NCBI GenBank assembly: GCA_946183925.1
Contig: CAMHDS010000005.1
Span: 1 to 64,000 of the forward strand
Direction of reading: 5' to 3'
Length of the DNA: 64,000 nucleotides
DNA from: an uncultured Fibrobacter sp.
Lineage (GTDB): Bacteria > Fibrobacterota > Fibrobacteria > Fibrobacterales > Fibrobacteraceae
Below the pieces are notes generated by a model, which was given only the letters and a program-made list of their open reading frames with translations, was not told the origin of the DNA and did not search any database. This document shows positions 33,197 to 42,032 of this stretch, in pieces. Position 1 is the stretch's first letter. Each line of letters begins with the position of its first letter. Position numbers and translations under genes: made by a program.

Positions 33197-34819
33197 ATGG
33201 TAAAAACGGCTGCGAAACCGGGATTTTTTGTTCAGGACAGGTACCTTTACAGCAAGGACAACGAGAAGGTCATCCTTCGCGGGGTGAACCATATGTTCAT
33301 CTGGACCGACCGGGAAGGCAAGACCATTCCCGAAATCGCAAAGACCGGCGCCAACTGTGTCCGTATCGTCTGGAACACCCGCGGTCGTATCAGCGACCTG
33401 GACAATATCATGGGGCTATGCATAGCCAACGGCATGATTCCCATTCCCGAGATTCACGATACCACGGGTAACTGGGACCGCCTCCCTGAAGCTCTGGACT
33501 ACTGGCTTCGTGAAGAAACCCTGCAGGTGCTCTCCAACCACCAGGAATACATGATTCTGAACGTGGGTAACGAGCCCGGCGCCGGCGAGATTCCCGAAAG
33601 CGAATTTTTTGACGTGTACCGCATGATTGTGACCAAGATGCGCGCTGCCGGAATCCGCGTGCCCATCATGATCGATGCCGACATGTGGGGTCAGGACGAA
33701 AAGATTCTCCTTTCCGTGGGCCCGAAGCTTTTGCAGGCGGATCCGGAACATAATTTGATTTTTTCCATCCACATGTGGTGGCCTAGCGAAAAGCACGACC
33801 CTGCCCGTACAGGTTTTGCCACCGTTCAAGAACGTATTACCGCTACACTCGAAAAATCTGTGGAACTGAAGCTGCCCTTTGTGGTGGGCGAATTTGCGCC
33901 GGTGGCTGCCGGTGGCGCAAAAGAAATCCCCTACAAGCATATCATGGCCGAGGCGGAACGCCTGAACATTGGTTGGATGGCCTGGAGTTGGGGTCCCGGA
34001 AATTACGACAGCCCCGAAATGGACATGACCGCCCATAGTTCCTTCAATACACTTGTGGGCTGGGGCAAGGAAGTGGCGGTGGATAGTCCCCTTGGAATTC
34101 AGAACACCAGCGTGATTCCGAATTTTATCCAGAACAAGGACTACGTCACCGGGTTCCAGGGAACAGGGACAAACCTTATCCAGAACGGTGATTTTTCTGA
34201 TGAAAACCCGCTGGAAAACTGGGTCACCGATTTCTGGGGTGGCAAGGCCGACGTCAAGGTGGAAGATGGTGTGGTCCACTTTGACATTTCCAAGGCTGGC
34301 AAGGAAACTTGGGGCCTGCAGTTCAAGCAACATCTGCCTCTCCGAAACGGGGTCACCTACATTTTCAGTATGCGTGCCAAGGCAGACAAGCCCCGTACCT
34401 TGAATGTGAACATCAAGAAGGATGCCGAAGTCTATACGCCCTATGCCAACGGTCGTATCCTGGACTTGAGCACAAGCTGGCAGAGTTTCAGCTGGAAGTT
34501 CACCATGAAAGAGGACTCCGATGCCGAAGCCCTGCTGATTTTCGACATGGGCGGCACTCCGATTTCTTGGTCTCTGGCCGACATCTCCTTGGTGCAGGCT
34601 AGGAGTGTGGCGGACCGCCTGAACCGCACCTTCCAGCGCAATGTGCAGAAGAACTCCGGCTACTTCAACGCCCCTAATGGGCCGTGGCAGCTCTTGCTAT
34701 ACTCTGCCAAGGGCGATCTTTTGCAGGTCCTTGACGAAGGCAAGGGTGGCGAGGGCATGCGCTCTTACCCGAAACTGGAACAGAGCGGCATCATGGTGGT
34801 TAAAGACAAGCTTAGTTAG
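33197..34819 (+). CDS. Glycoside hydrolase family 5 with carbohydrate-binding module
   Basis: 540 residues. GH5 catalytic domain at about 8-300: VILRGVNHMFIWTDREG, acid/base Glu-126 in LNVGNEPG, nucleophile Glu-232 in FVVGEFAP, and the HMWWPSEK and GWMAWSWGPG subsite segments. The sequence suits an endo-mannanase or related GH5_8-type enzyme. A CBM4/9-like module follows (about 330-475; NLIQNGDFSDENPLENWVTD), then a small C-terminal domain (GPWQLLLYSAKGDLLQVLDE). No signal peptide is visible from this start, and no better start lies upstream, which is odd for an enzyme with a CBM. GGAG precedes the ATG. Overlaps the convergent lepB-like gene by 8 nt. Confidence 0.88.
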   Translation: MVKTAAKPGFFVQDRYLYSKDNEKVILRGVNHMFIWTDREGKTIPEIAKTGANCVRIVWNTRGRISDLDNIMGLCIANGMIPIPEIHDTTGNWDRLPEALDYWLREETLQVLSNHQEYMILNVGNEPGAGEIPESEFFDVYRMIVTKMRAAGIRVPIMIDADMWGQDEKILLSVGPKLLQADPEHNLIFSIHMWWPSEKHDPARTGFATVQERITATLEKSVELKLPFVVGEFAPVAAGGAKEIPYKHIMAEAERLNIGWMAWSWGPGNYDSPEMDMTAHSSFNTLVGWGKEVAVDSPLGIQNTSVIPNFIQNKDYVTGFQGTGTNLIQNGDFSDENPLENWVTDFWGGKADVKVEDGVVHFDISKAGKETWGLQFKQHLPLRNGVTYIFSMRAKADKPRTLNVNIKKDAEVYTPYANGRILDLSTSWQSFSWKFTMKEDSDAEALLIFDMGGTPISWSLADISLVQARSVADRLNRTFQRNVQKNSGYFNAPNGPWQLLLYSAKGDLLQVLDEGKGGEGMRSYPKLEQSGIMVVKDKLS

Positions 34820-35735
34820 CGGAGCTCAGGTCCAAAACGTCTTTCAAGAAGGCCGTAACTTTATTCAGGTAACCGCCGACGATTTTAGGTATGTGGCGGT
34901 GAGAGTAGACGTATCTACCAAGCAGTTGTGACTTGGAAAAAAATCCCAGTTCTCGAGAATCCGGGGCGTGTTTCAGTTTTTCACTGATGATGAAATAGTA
35001 ATCATCCTGAGCAACGATTTTTTCGATAAGGCTTGAATCCGCCTTGTTACGGAATTCGCGCTTTATTTTTACAGGCGTGTTGCCGATTTCTCGCTGGAAT
35101 ACCTGAAGTTCCAGCAGGTAACGGTCTTGCCAGGGGAGAAGGTCCACCTCTTTCAGACTGACTTGACGATTGCCGAGTTTTAGAGCTCCCAACATGTCTA
35201 GGGGGAGTTCCCGTTCACCCTGCCAAAGGGATGTTTTGACATAGAAGGGGATCTCCTGCTCCTGCATGATGCTGATGGCGTAATCTTGCTCAACATCGTT
35301 CAGTTTGCTCATGTAAAGGGTATCGCCCTTCTTGGGGACATCTATTTTTCGTGTTTCGATGAACACCTCTTCGTCGTTAAGCTGCTTGGTCTTGTTCTTG
35401 ACACGAACCTTACCGTTGTTGTAGAACTTGACCTTATCGCCTGGCATGGCCAGCACTCTGCGGACCAAAGTTTCCCTGTTCTTTTGGCGAGCCCAGACGA
35501 TGTCATCGACCTTTAGTTTGTCGATACAGCGGGGAAGCTTGCAAATCCAGACCACGTCGTCTTCCTTGAACTTGGGATACATGGCGGAATCGCTGAGCCT
35601 TAAGGGCTCCAATACGTAAAACCTGCCGTACAAGGCCGCAGCGAAAAATAGCACCAACAGAAACACCAAGAAAAAGATAAATGTCTTGGAATTCCGTAGC
35701 TGACGCTTGTTGACGATGTGCCTGAGAGAAGCCAT
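34812..35735 (-). CDS. lepB: Signal peptidase I homologue with Arg at the catalytic Lys position
   Basis: 307 residues, S26 family. One transmembrane anchor (IFFLVFLLVLFFAAALYGRF), then the catalytic Ser box RLSDSAMYPKFKEDD. The box that normally carries the general-base Lys (IKR..GLPGD) reads LVRRVLAMPGDKV, so Lys is replaced by Arg. The last box is SEKLKHAPDSRELGFFSKSQ, with DSR kept but the preceding GDN changed. Placed 21 nt after lepA, as in the classic lepA-lepB operon, so it is in the usual signal peptidase position yet may be inactive or use another base. The middle ~110 residues are longer than in E. coli-type cores. Confidence 0.85.
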   Translation of the reverse strand: MASLRHIVNKRQLRNSKTFIFFLVFLLVLFFAAALYGRFYVLEPLRLSDSAMYPKFKEDDVVWICKLPRCIDKLKVDDIVWARQKNRETLVRRVLAMPGDKVKFYNNGKVRVKNKTKQLNDEEVFIETRKIDVPKKGDTLYMSKLNDVEQDYAISIMQEQEIPFYVKTSLWQGERELPLDMLGALKLGNRQVSLKEVDLLPWQDRYLLELQVFQREIGNTPVKIKREFRNKADSSLIEKIVAQDDYYFIISEKLKHAPDSRELGFFSKSQLLGRYVYSHRHIPKIVGGYLNKVTAFLKDVLDLSSAN

Positions 35736-35756
35736 ACCAGAAAGTGAATGACGGAA

Positions 35757-37577
35757 CTACTCGCCGTTTCCGTTGGAGTTGTCCGAAAGGGAAAGCACGG
35801 CCAGGAACGCCTTTTGCGGGACTTCTACCGAGCCGATGCTCTTCATGCGCTTTTTGCCTTCTTTCTGCTTTTCCAGGAGCTTGCGCTTGCGGGTGATGTC
35901 GCCGCCATAGCACTTGGCCAGCACGTCCTTGCGCACGGCCTTCACGGTAGAGCGGCTGATGATCTTTCCGCCGATGGCGCCCTGGATGGCCACGTCGAAC
36001 TGTTGCCGTGGAATCAGGTCCTTCAGCTTTACGCAGATGGCATTGGCGTAGGTGTTTGCCTTGTCCCTGTGGATAATCACCGAGAAGGCGTCCACCGGGT
36101 CGCCGTTCAGCAAAATGTCCAGCTTCACCAGGTTGTTCCGCCGGTATTCGCTGGGAGCGTAGTCCAGGCCGGCATAACCGCGGCTCACGGACTTGAGCCG
36201 GTCGTAGAAGTCGAACATGATTTCGGCGAGAGGCAGGTTATACTTGAGAATAACCTTCTCCTCGTCGATGTATTCCATGGTCTCGAATTCCCCGCGTTTT
36301 TCTTCGCAGAGGGTCATGAGGGCGCCAACGTAGTCCTTGGGCGTAAAAATTTGGGCCTTTACGTAAGGCTCTTCGATGTGGTCGTAACGGCTGGCATCGG
36401 GGAGCTTGGAGGGGCTCTCGATTTTCACCATGGAGCCGTCGCTCATGTGCACATGGTATTCCACGTTGGGGACGGTGGTAATGATATCCACGCCGAATTC
36501 TCTGTCCAGGCGTTCCTGCACGATTTCCATGTGCAAGAGTCCCAGGAACCCGGTGCGGAAACCGAAGCCCAGGGCGTCGGAAGTTTCCGGCTCCCAGCTC
36601 AGGGCGGAATCGTTCAGGCGCAGTTTTTCCAGGGCTTCGCGCAAATCCTTGTAGTCTTCGGGGTCGATAGGGTAGATGCCCGAATAAATCATGGGCAAAA
36701 TATCCTTGTAACCCGGGAGCGGTTCTGCGGCAGGATTTGCGGTATCGGTCAGAGTGTCGCCGATTTTGACATCGCTGATGGTTTTCACGTTGGCAAGCAC
36801 GTAGCCTACCATGCCCTCGGTTAGTTCTGGCCGGGGGTCGCGGTGCATGCTGAAGGTTCCCACTTCGGTCACCATGTATTCTCCGCCGGTTTTCATCATG
36901 CGGATTTTCATGCCGGCCTTGAGGGTACCTTCTACGATGCGGATGTAGTTGATGACCCCGCGGTAGCTGTCGTAGACGGAGTCGAAAATTAGGGCCTTCA
37001 GGGGTTTTCCACTGTCGCCCTTGGGGGCGGGAATCTCGTCAACGATTTTGTCCAGGACTTCGCCTACGTTCAGCCCCGTCTTTGCCGAAATCCGGGGAAT
37101 CTTGTCCGGGTCATAACCAAGCAGGTCGCCTACCAGCTGGGCGATGTGGTCTGGCTGCGCTCCTGGCAGGTCCACCTTGTTCAGCACGGGAATCACCGTC
37201 AGGTCGTTTTCGATGGCGAGGTAAAGGTTGCTGAGGGTCTGGGCCTCGATGCCCTGGCTTGCGTCCACTACCAGGATAGCGCCTTCGCAGGCCGCCAGGG
37301 ATCGGCTCACCTCGTAGGTAAAGTCCACGTGCCCCGGGGTGTCAATCATGTTCAAAATGTATTCTTGGCCGTTCCGTTCGTAAACCATGCGGATGGCGTG
37401 GGCCTTGATGGTAATGCCGCGCTCCCGTTCCAGGTCCATGTCGTCCAGCAGCTGGTTCGTCATCTCGTTCTTGGAAACGGTCTTGGTCAGTTCGATAAGG
37501 CGGTCGGCCAGGGTGGATTTTCCGTGGTCGATATGGGCGATAATGCTGAAATTTCTGATGTTGTCGTTTTGCGGCAT
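35757..37577 (-). CDS. lepA: Elongation factor 4 (back-translocase)
   Basis: 606 residues. GTPase with G1 [16 protein letters not shown], switch region [18 protein letters not shown], and NKVDLPGA; the LepA-specific C-terminal domain includes [20 protein letters not shown] and [22 protein letters not shown]4 acts on stalled or mis-translocated ribosomes. First gene of lepA-lepB. TATATTTG (37602-37609, minus) is 24 nt upstream of the ATG. Confidence 0.96.
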   Translation of the reverse strand: MPQNDNIRNFSIIAHIDHGKSTLADRLIELTKTVSKNEMTNQLLDDMDLERERGITIKAHAIRMVYERNGQEYILNMIDTPGHVDFTYEVSRSLAACEGAILVVDASQGIEAQTLSNLYLAIENDLTVIPVLNKVDLPGAQPDHIAQLVGDLLGYDPDKIPRISAKTGLNVGEVLDKIVDEIPAPKGDSGKPLKALIFDSVYDSYRGVINYIRIVEGTLKAGMKIRMMKTGGEYMVTEVGTFSMHRDPRPELTEGMVGYVLANVKTISDVKIGDTLTDTANPAAEPLPGYKDILPMIYSGIYPIDPEDYKDLREALEKLRLNDSALSWEPETSDALGFGFRTGFLGLLHMEIVQERLDREFGVDIITTVPNVEYHVHMSDGSMVKIESPSKLPDASRYDHIEEPYVKAQIFTPKDYVGALMTLCEEKRGEFETMEYIDEEKVILKYNLPLAEIMFDFYDRLKSVSRGYAGLDYAPSEYRRNNLVKLDILLNGDPVDAFSVIIHRDKANTYANAICVKLKDLIPRQQFDVAIQGAIGGKIISRSTVKAVRKDVLAKCYGGDITRKRKLLEKQKEGKKRMKSIGSVEVPQKAFLAVLSLSDNSNGNGE

Positions 37578-37702
37578 AGGGAATTTCTTTTAAGGTCAGC
37601 ACAAATATAGAAATCCGCCCATAGTTTTTTTATTTTTTTTGCCCTGCCCCTTTACTTTTTCTATATTACCATCGATATTTAAAATGGGGTAGTTGCTCAC
37701 CT

Positions 37703-38230
37703 ATGAAGTTTATTTTCCGTGTTTTTGTAGCTTTATTGTTTGCCGTTGAGTTTTCCTTTGCCGAAGGCAAGGTTTTTAACAAGGACTATTCGGAGATTAA
37801 AGAAATTCAGGCGATTATTACCACCCACGAAGGTGAAATCGTCCTTTCCCTCGATTTCAAGGCTGCGCCCAATACGGTGGCGAACTTTGTGGAGTTGGCA
37901 AATAAGGGCTTTTACAACGGACTGACGTTCCACCGGGTGATTCCTGGATTTATGATTCAGGGGGGAGATCCCGAAGGGAATGGCAAGGGTGGTCCGGGGT
38001 ACACCATCGATGACGAAATAAATGAACTTAAACATGAAACTGGTGTGATTTCCATGGCCAATCGTGGCCCCAATACCAATGGTTCGCAGTTTTTTATTAC
38101 CCAGCTGCCTCAGCCTCATCTTGATGGTAAGCATACGGTTTTTGGAAAAGTTTTGTCCGGGCAAGACGTCGTTTGCCGCATTGAACAGGGCGACCCTATT
38201 ATAAACATCAAAATACTGGAAAAGAAGTAA
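37703..38230 (+). CDS. Cyclophilin-type peptidyl-prolyl isomerase, exported
   Basis: 175 residues with signal peptide [20 protein letters not shown]. Cyclophilin core: [20 protein letters not shown], then [20 protein letters not shown] and [12 protein letters not shown]. The catalytic Arg (FHRV) and the QFFIT segment are intact; the active-site Trp is His (HLDGKH), as in cyclosporin-insensitive bacterial forms. Helps fold exported proteins in the periplasm. 3 nt before the next gene. Promoter-like TATATTAC near 37663. Confidence 0.9.
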   Translation: MKFIFRVFVALLFAVEFSFAEGKVFNKDYSEIKEIQAIITTHEGEIVLSLDFKAAPNTVANFVELANKGFYNGLTFHRVIPGFMIQGGDPEGNGKGGPGYTIDDEINELKHETGVISMANRGPNTNGSQFFITQLPQPHLDGKHTVFGKVLSGQDVVCRIEQGDPIINIKILEKK

Positions 38231-38233
38231 TCT

Positions 38234-39346
38234 ATGGCTACAAAGAAAAAAGCTTCACCTGTGAAGAAAGCCCCTGTAAAGGCTGCTGCCAAGAAGGCTG
38301 CTCCTGCTAAGGCTCCCGTAAAGGCTGCGGCCAAGAAGGTCGCTGCGAAGGCGCCTGCTAAAAAGGCCGCCCCTGCGAAGGCGCCTGCAAAGAAGGCTGC
38401 TCCAGCGAAGAAGGCGGCCCCCGCCAAGAAGGCTGCTCCTGCGAAAAAAGCGGTTCCTGCGAAGAAAGCCGCACCTACCAAGAAGGCAGTGCCTGCAAAA
38501 GCACCTGCCAAAAAGGTTGCCCCTGCAAAGAAGGCCACACCGGCTAAGAAGGTTGCTCCAGCAAAGAAACCGGCGGTGAAAGCTCCCGCTAAGGCTCCTG
38601 CCAAGAAGCCTGTTCCTGCAAAGGCTCCTTCCATCAAGAATTCCGCCCCCGCCAAGGAAACTCCGAAGGCCACCAAGAAGGACAAGGTCGAAAAGGCCGT
38701 CGAGGTCAAGAAGGTCAAAGGTGGCAAGAAGCCTGCGCCAGCTCCTGTCAAAACGGAAACCGTAGCCGAAGAGGTGGTGGAAACGGCTGCCGAAACCAAG
38801 GGCACAAAGCAGGGCAAGGGCGGCAAACCCAAGATTGAACTGCCTTTTGCAGTGCTCCTGGAAGGTGGCAAACGTCTTTCCAAGACCATCATGTTCTACG
38901 AAATCGACGAGCACGAAGATGGTGCCAACAAGAAGAAAGTGTCCTCTGAACTCAAGAATCTGGAAAAGAAGCCCACCATGGCGATTCGCCACAAGGCTTC
39001 CCTTGCCGAAGAGACCCAGGAAGAGCTGACGGAACGTATCCTGAAGGAACTGGAAGAACAGAACCTGGCGTTCACCCGCGAGGCGGCCACTCAGATTTGC
39101 ACCCGCTGCAACAAGAACCTGGTCTCTCCGGAATTCTGGGTGGACAAGCACCTGGGTTACTGCGAAGAATGTGCCGCTATCCTCAAGCTGGGCCAGTCCA
39201 AAGAAGCTCGTAAGGTGGATTACCAGATGGGGCTTCTCGGCCAGGATTCCCTGGACGAAGAGGATGAGGATAATGAATTTATGGACGGCCCTGATGCCGC
39301 TGACCTGAAGGAAGCGGAAGAGGAACTGGCCGAACTGGACGATTAA
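38234..39346 (+). CDS. Histone-H1-like Lys/Ala/Pro-rich protein with DksA-type zinc finger
   Basis: 370 residues. Residues 1-~135 are repeats of KKAAPAK/KAPAKKA, like AlgP or eukaryotic H1 tails and expected to bind DNA. A short folded region (KIELPFAVLLEGGKRLSKTI) and a helical segment (EETQEELTERILKELEEQ) lead to CTRCNKNL...GYCEEC, a C-x2-C-x17-C-x2-C finger with the spacing of TraR/DksA proteins. The last 35 residues are acidic (DEEDEDNEFMDG). The fusion suggests a nucleoid protein that could also touch RNA polymerase, but that is inference. Probably co-transcribed with the cyclophilin. Confidence 0.8.
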   Translation: MATKKKASPVKKAPVKAAAKKAAPAKAPVKAAAKKVAAKAPAKKAAPAKAPAKKAAPAKKAAPAKKAAPAKKAVPAKKAAPTKKAVPAKAPAKKVAPAKKATPAKKVAPAKKPAVKAPAKAPAKKPVPAKAPSIKNSAPAKETPKATKKDKVEKAVEVKKVKGGKKPAPAPVKTETVAEEVVETAAETKGTKQGKGGKPKIELPFAVLLEGGKRLSKTIMFYEIDEHEDGANKKKVSSELKNLEKKPTMAIRHKASLAEETQEELTERILKELEEQNLAFTREAATQICTRCNKNLVSPEFWVDKHLGYCEECAAILKLGQSKEARKVDYQMGLLGQDSLDEEDEDNEFMDGPDAADLKEAEEELAELDD

Positions 39347-39365
39347 TCGTTATAGGTCGTTGAAT

Positions 39366-39402
39366 AAAAAAGCGCAGACCCTTAGATGGATCTGCGTTTT
39401 TT
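39366..39402 (+). terminator. Intrinsic terminator after the H1-like gene
   Basis: AAAAAAGCGCAGA ... TCTGCGTTTTTT: a 6-bp core stem flanked by A-run and T-run, so it could work in both directions. Confidence 0.75.
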
Positions 39403-39482
39403 GCTTAAATATGTATGGCCGCGACGATGAATCTTGCGAACCGAAATGTGTGAATAAAGTGCGCGATTAAGGACGCGTATCC

Positions 39483-40136
39483 CTAGTTTACCTTGCGCAT
39501 GACCCCGATGACGCGCCCGGCAATAGAAAAGTCCTTGTTGCTCTTGACAATGATGGGGCGGTATTTGGGGTTGGCGGGCCTAAGCTCGATATGGTCGGAG
39601 GAAGGCTGGTAGTACTTGACAGTAGCCTCGTTGTCGATCTGGGCTACGATGATTTCGCCCCGTTCGGCAGACTTCTGCTGGCGGGCAAAGACCAGGTCGC
39701 CGTCGAAGATGCCGGCATCGATCATGGAATCGCCGCGGACCCTCAGGGCGAATACGTCGCTGCGGCAGGCGAGGAAGTCGCGGTCTACGGTAACGGTGCC
39801 TTCCAGGTTTTGGACGGCCAGGATGGGAGCGCCTGCGGCCACTCGGCCCACGATGGGAATCTCGACGGTATTGCTTCGGGCGGAAGAGGCGTTCTTGCCA
39901 TTGTCGGTATCGAGAATCTCAATGCCGCGGCTGAGACGGGGAGAGCGGTTGATGTAGCCCTTCTTGATGAGGGCTGCCAAGATGGAACGGACCCCGTTAG
40001 TGGAGGAAATCTCGAAATGGGTGCCGATTTCCCGGACTGTAGGGGGCATGTGGTTTTCTCTGGAATACTTCTTGATGAACTCGTAAATCTCGGCCTGGCG
40101 TTCGGTCAAGTCCTTCTTTTTGCCTGAATGTTCCAT
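39483..40136 (-). CDS. lexA: SOS repressor LexA
   Basis: 217 residues. N-terminal winged helix ([20 protein letters not shown] and [11 protein letters not shown]), then the S24 peptidase: cleavage site [10 protein letters not shown] (Ala-Gly), Ser in [14 protein letters not shown], and Lys in [11 protein letters not shown]. It represses DNA damage genes and self-cleaves when RecA is active. Its own promoter carries the palindrome TGCCCAATTGTGCA. GGGAGG precedes the ATG. Candidate targets inside the window are ruvB and the radical SAM repair gene. Confidence 0.96.
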   Translation of the reverse strand: MEHSGKKKDLTERQAEIYEFIKKYSRENHMPPTVREIGTHFEISSTNGVRSILAALIKKGYINRSPRLSRGIEILDTDNGKNASSARSNTVEIPIVGRVAAGAPILAVQNLEGTVTVDRDFLACRSDVFALRVRGDSMIDAGIFDGDLVFARQQKSAERGEIIVAQIDNEATVKYYQPSSDHIELRPANPKYRPIIVKSNKDFSIAGRVIGVMRKVN

Positions 40137-40184
40137 TTTGAACCTCCCAGTATAGGGTTTGGAATTTCTATACTATAAATATAA

Positions 40185-40198
40185 TGCACAATTGGGCA
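40185..40198 (-). promoter_or_regulatory. LexA box upstream of lexA
   Basis: On the minus strand TGCCCAATTGTGCA, one base from the F. succinogenes LexA box I recall (TGCCCAGTTGTGCA). It lies beside TATATTTATAG, so repression would be by promoter occlusion. Confidence 0.85.
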
Positions 40199-40280
40199 TT
40201 TGTCAATAGGTTCACTGCACAAAATTTCATTTTTTTTAGTGCCTTGGTCGATTGTAGGAAACCTAAACTACCACCAATGC

Positions 40281-40305
40281 AAAAACCGTCGGCTTTTGCC
40301 GACGG
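40281..40305 (-). terminator. Terminator of the Asp-rich lipoprotein gene
   Basis: CCGTCGGC-TTTT-GCCGACGG perfect 8-bp stem (40286-40305), followed on the minus strand by TTTTT, 26 bp after the stop at 40331. Confidence 0.85.
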
Positions 40306-40330
40306 CTTTGTTTAATTTTTAGAATAACGA

Positions 40331-40645
40331 CTACTTGAAGTATTCTTCAAACTCGCTATAATCGAAATCATCGTCATTATAGAAGTCACTGTAGTCATCG
40401 TCGTCGTCATCGTCGTCGTTGTATCGATCGTCGTCATCGTCGCCGTCATCGTCGTCGTAAATTTCAACCTTGTTGTTCTTTACGGCATTTTCTGCCTTTT
40501 CTAGGATGTCGGCAGGATCATTGACAACAGACGGTGGCGTAACGGAGTCATCTCCAAGGCGTGATGCAGAAGGGTTGCCGTCACCAGAACAGGCAACAAA
40601 AACTACGGAGAAAACCAGGATCGAAAGTGCTAGAATCTTATTCAT
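40331..40645 (-). CDS. Small lipoprotein with poly-aspartate tail
   Basis: 104 residues. Signal peptide and lipobox SVVFVACSGD (Cys-19), a short linker, then an extreme acidic tail: DDDDGDDDDDRYNDDDDDDD followed by DYSDFYNDDDFDYSEFEEYF. The tail is written in GAT/GAC triplet repeats, prone to length change by slippage. The tail could bind cations such as calcium, but no family is recognised. Follows the barrel gene by 13 nt and ends with a terminator, so the two form an operon. Confidence 0.8.
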   Translation of the reverse strand: MNKILALSILVFSVVFVACSGDGNPSASRLGDDSVTPPSVVNDPADILEKAENAVKNNKVEIYDDDDGDDDDDRYNDDDDDDDDYSDFYNDDDFDYSEFEEYFK

Positions 40646-40658
40646 TTTTTTTCTCCTG

Positions 40659-41957
40659 TTAGAATGTGAACATTGCGCTGAAGCTTCCGATCAAGCCAGC
40701 CCAGTTGTTGTTGTAAAGGTTGTCGGCGATAGCGGCTTCCAGGGTGAGACTCTTATACTGGAACCTAGCGCCGGCGTTTGCCAGAGCAGAGCCGGTTTTC
40801 ATAGATATGATGCTTCCTTTGTCAGAGTCGCCATCCTCCTTGTATTCTTCGCTAGCATAGGAGAACACTTCCCAATCAAAAGAAGCTCCGCCAAAGATGA
40901 TCCAGTTTTCAGAAACAGACATTTCGGCAAGAAGGTTCGGTGTAGTATAGAGACCGATAATCATGTAACTGTCCTCTTCTTTTGTAGGACTGTTTTCAAT
41001 CTTGTCAAAGAACACAAGAGGAAGTCTTGTGTTCAAGCCGGCGAAGATGCGAGCATCTTCTTTTTGTGCCAGCGGGAACGCGAGGTTGAAACGGGGCGTC
41101 GCCATCAGGTAGGAACCGGGATTGGTGGTTTCGACAGTTTTTCCTCCAGCCTTCACTTCTTGGCTATCTTCATGCCGCAAGAAATCTGCGCCCAGAGACC
41201 AGAAAATCGTCTTTGCTGAGGGACTGTTGGAAAGGGTTACGGCACCACCGAGATTCCATTTGCTACTGTTGAATTTTGTTCCGTCGCTTTCGGAATCAAC
41301 ATCGGCGTTGAATGTTTGCCAATAGGCATTGGCAGCGATGTCTAATGCACCAAGGGGAGCGGCGAACTTGAGCCCCACAATGTCTCCGGACTCTGTAAAT
41401 GATGCATCGGTTTTAGAGGTGCCGCTTTTGTCTTTTTCTTCGGATGAAATCCAATGTTTGGCTAAAGCCAGGTCTAGGGCAATGCCGAAGCCCTTGGTTG
41501 CCAAACCGGCGGTCAACATGCCAACATCGCCTGCGGCATTGTCAAAAGCGAGCAAGTATGTGAAACTGCCTTTGCTGAGAGCTATAGCGCCATACTGGTC
41601 AGTGGGTTCCACATAGGCAAGGGTACGGCCGAACATCTTATAGGGAACGCTCATGTCGCCACGTACAGTAGAAGCTCCAGCTTCGTTGCCAACCCTATTA
41701 TAGGCACTGCCATGGAGTACATTAAGAGAACCTGCGGTTGCCGCGGATTCCTCTGGAGTGCTCTCCGTAATGGCTGCCGCAGGAGCTTCCTCCTTTGTTT
41801 CTTCGACTGCCGGTGCAGGAGCGGGTTCGGAAGCCTCTTCTTCCGGAGCGGTTTCTGCAACCGGAGTGCTGGCCTCTTCAGAGGGGGCCTCGTAATCCTG
41901 AGCGAATGCTGCTGAAACAGCAAGCATAGCGATTGTTGAAACAATTTTAAGATTCAT
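40659..41957 (-). CDS. Porin-like outer-membrane beta-barrel with acidic Pro/Ala/Glu linker
   Basis: 432 residues from the ATG at 41957 (TTG 41960 in the track). Signal peptide MNLKIVSTIAMLAVSAAFAQ, then a linker of ~65 residues rich in E, A and P (EEEASEPAPAPAVEETKEEA), then a barrel of about 16 strands ending in FSAMFTF. Strands such as GMLTAGLATKGFGIALDLAL and SLTLEAAIADNLYNNNWAGL show the alternating pattern. The linker may contact peptidoglycan or other partners. No enzyme motif. Co-transcribed with the Asp-rich lipoprotein. Confidence 0.78.
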   Translation of the reverse strand: MNLKIVSTIAMLAVSAAFAQDYEAPSEEASTPVAETAPEEEASEPAPAPAVEETKEEAPAAAITESTPEESAATAGSLNVLHGSAYNRVGNEAGASTVRGDMSVPYKMFGRTLAYVEPTDQYGAIALSKGSFTYLLAFDNAAGDVGMLTAGLATKGFGIALDLALAKHWISSEEKDKSGTSKTDASFTESGDIVGLKFAAPLGALDIAANAYWQTFNADVDSESDGTKFNSSKWNLGGAVTLSNSPSAKTIFWSLGADFLRHEDSQEVKAGGKTVETTNPGSYLMATPRFNLAFPLAQKEDARIFAGLNTRLPLVFFDKIENSPTKEEDSYMIIGLYTTPNLLAEMSVSENWIIFGGASFDWEVFSYASEEYKEDGDSDKGSIISMKTGSALANAGARFQYKSLTLEAAIADNLYNNNWAGLIGSFSAMFTF

Positions 41958-42032
41958 CAAATGTCCTTTTTTTGAGTTTAGGATAAATTTAATTAAAATA
42001 AACTAAAAATGATGTTTTTTAGAGGCGGTTGA

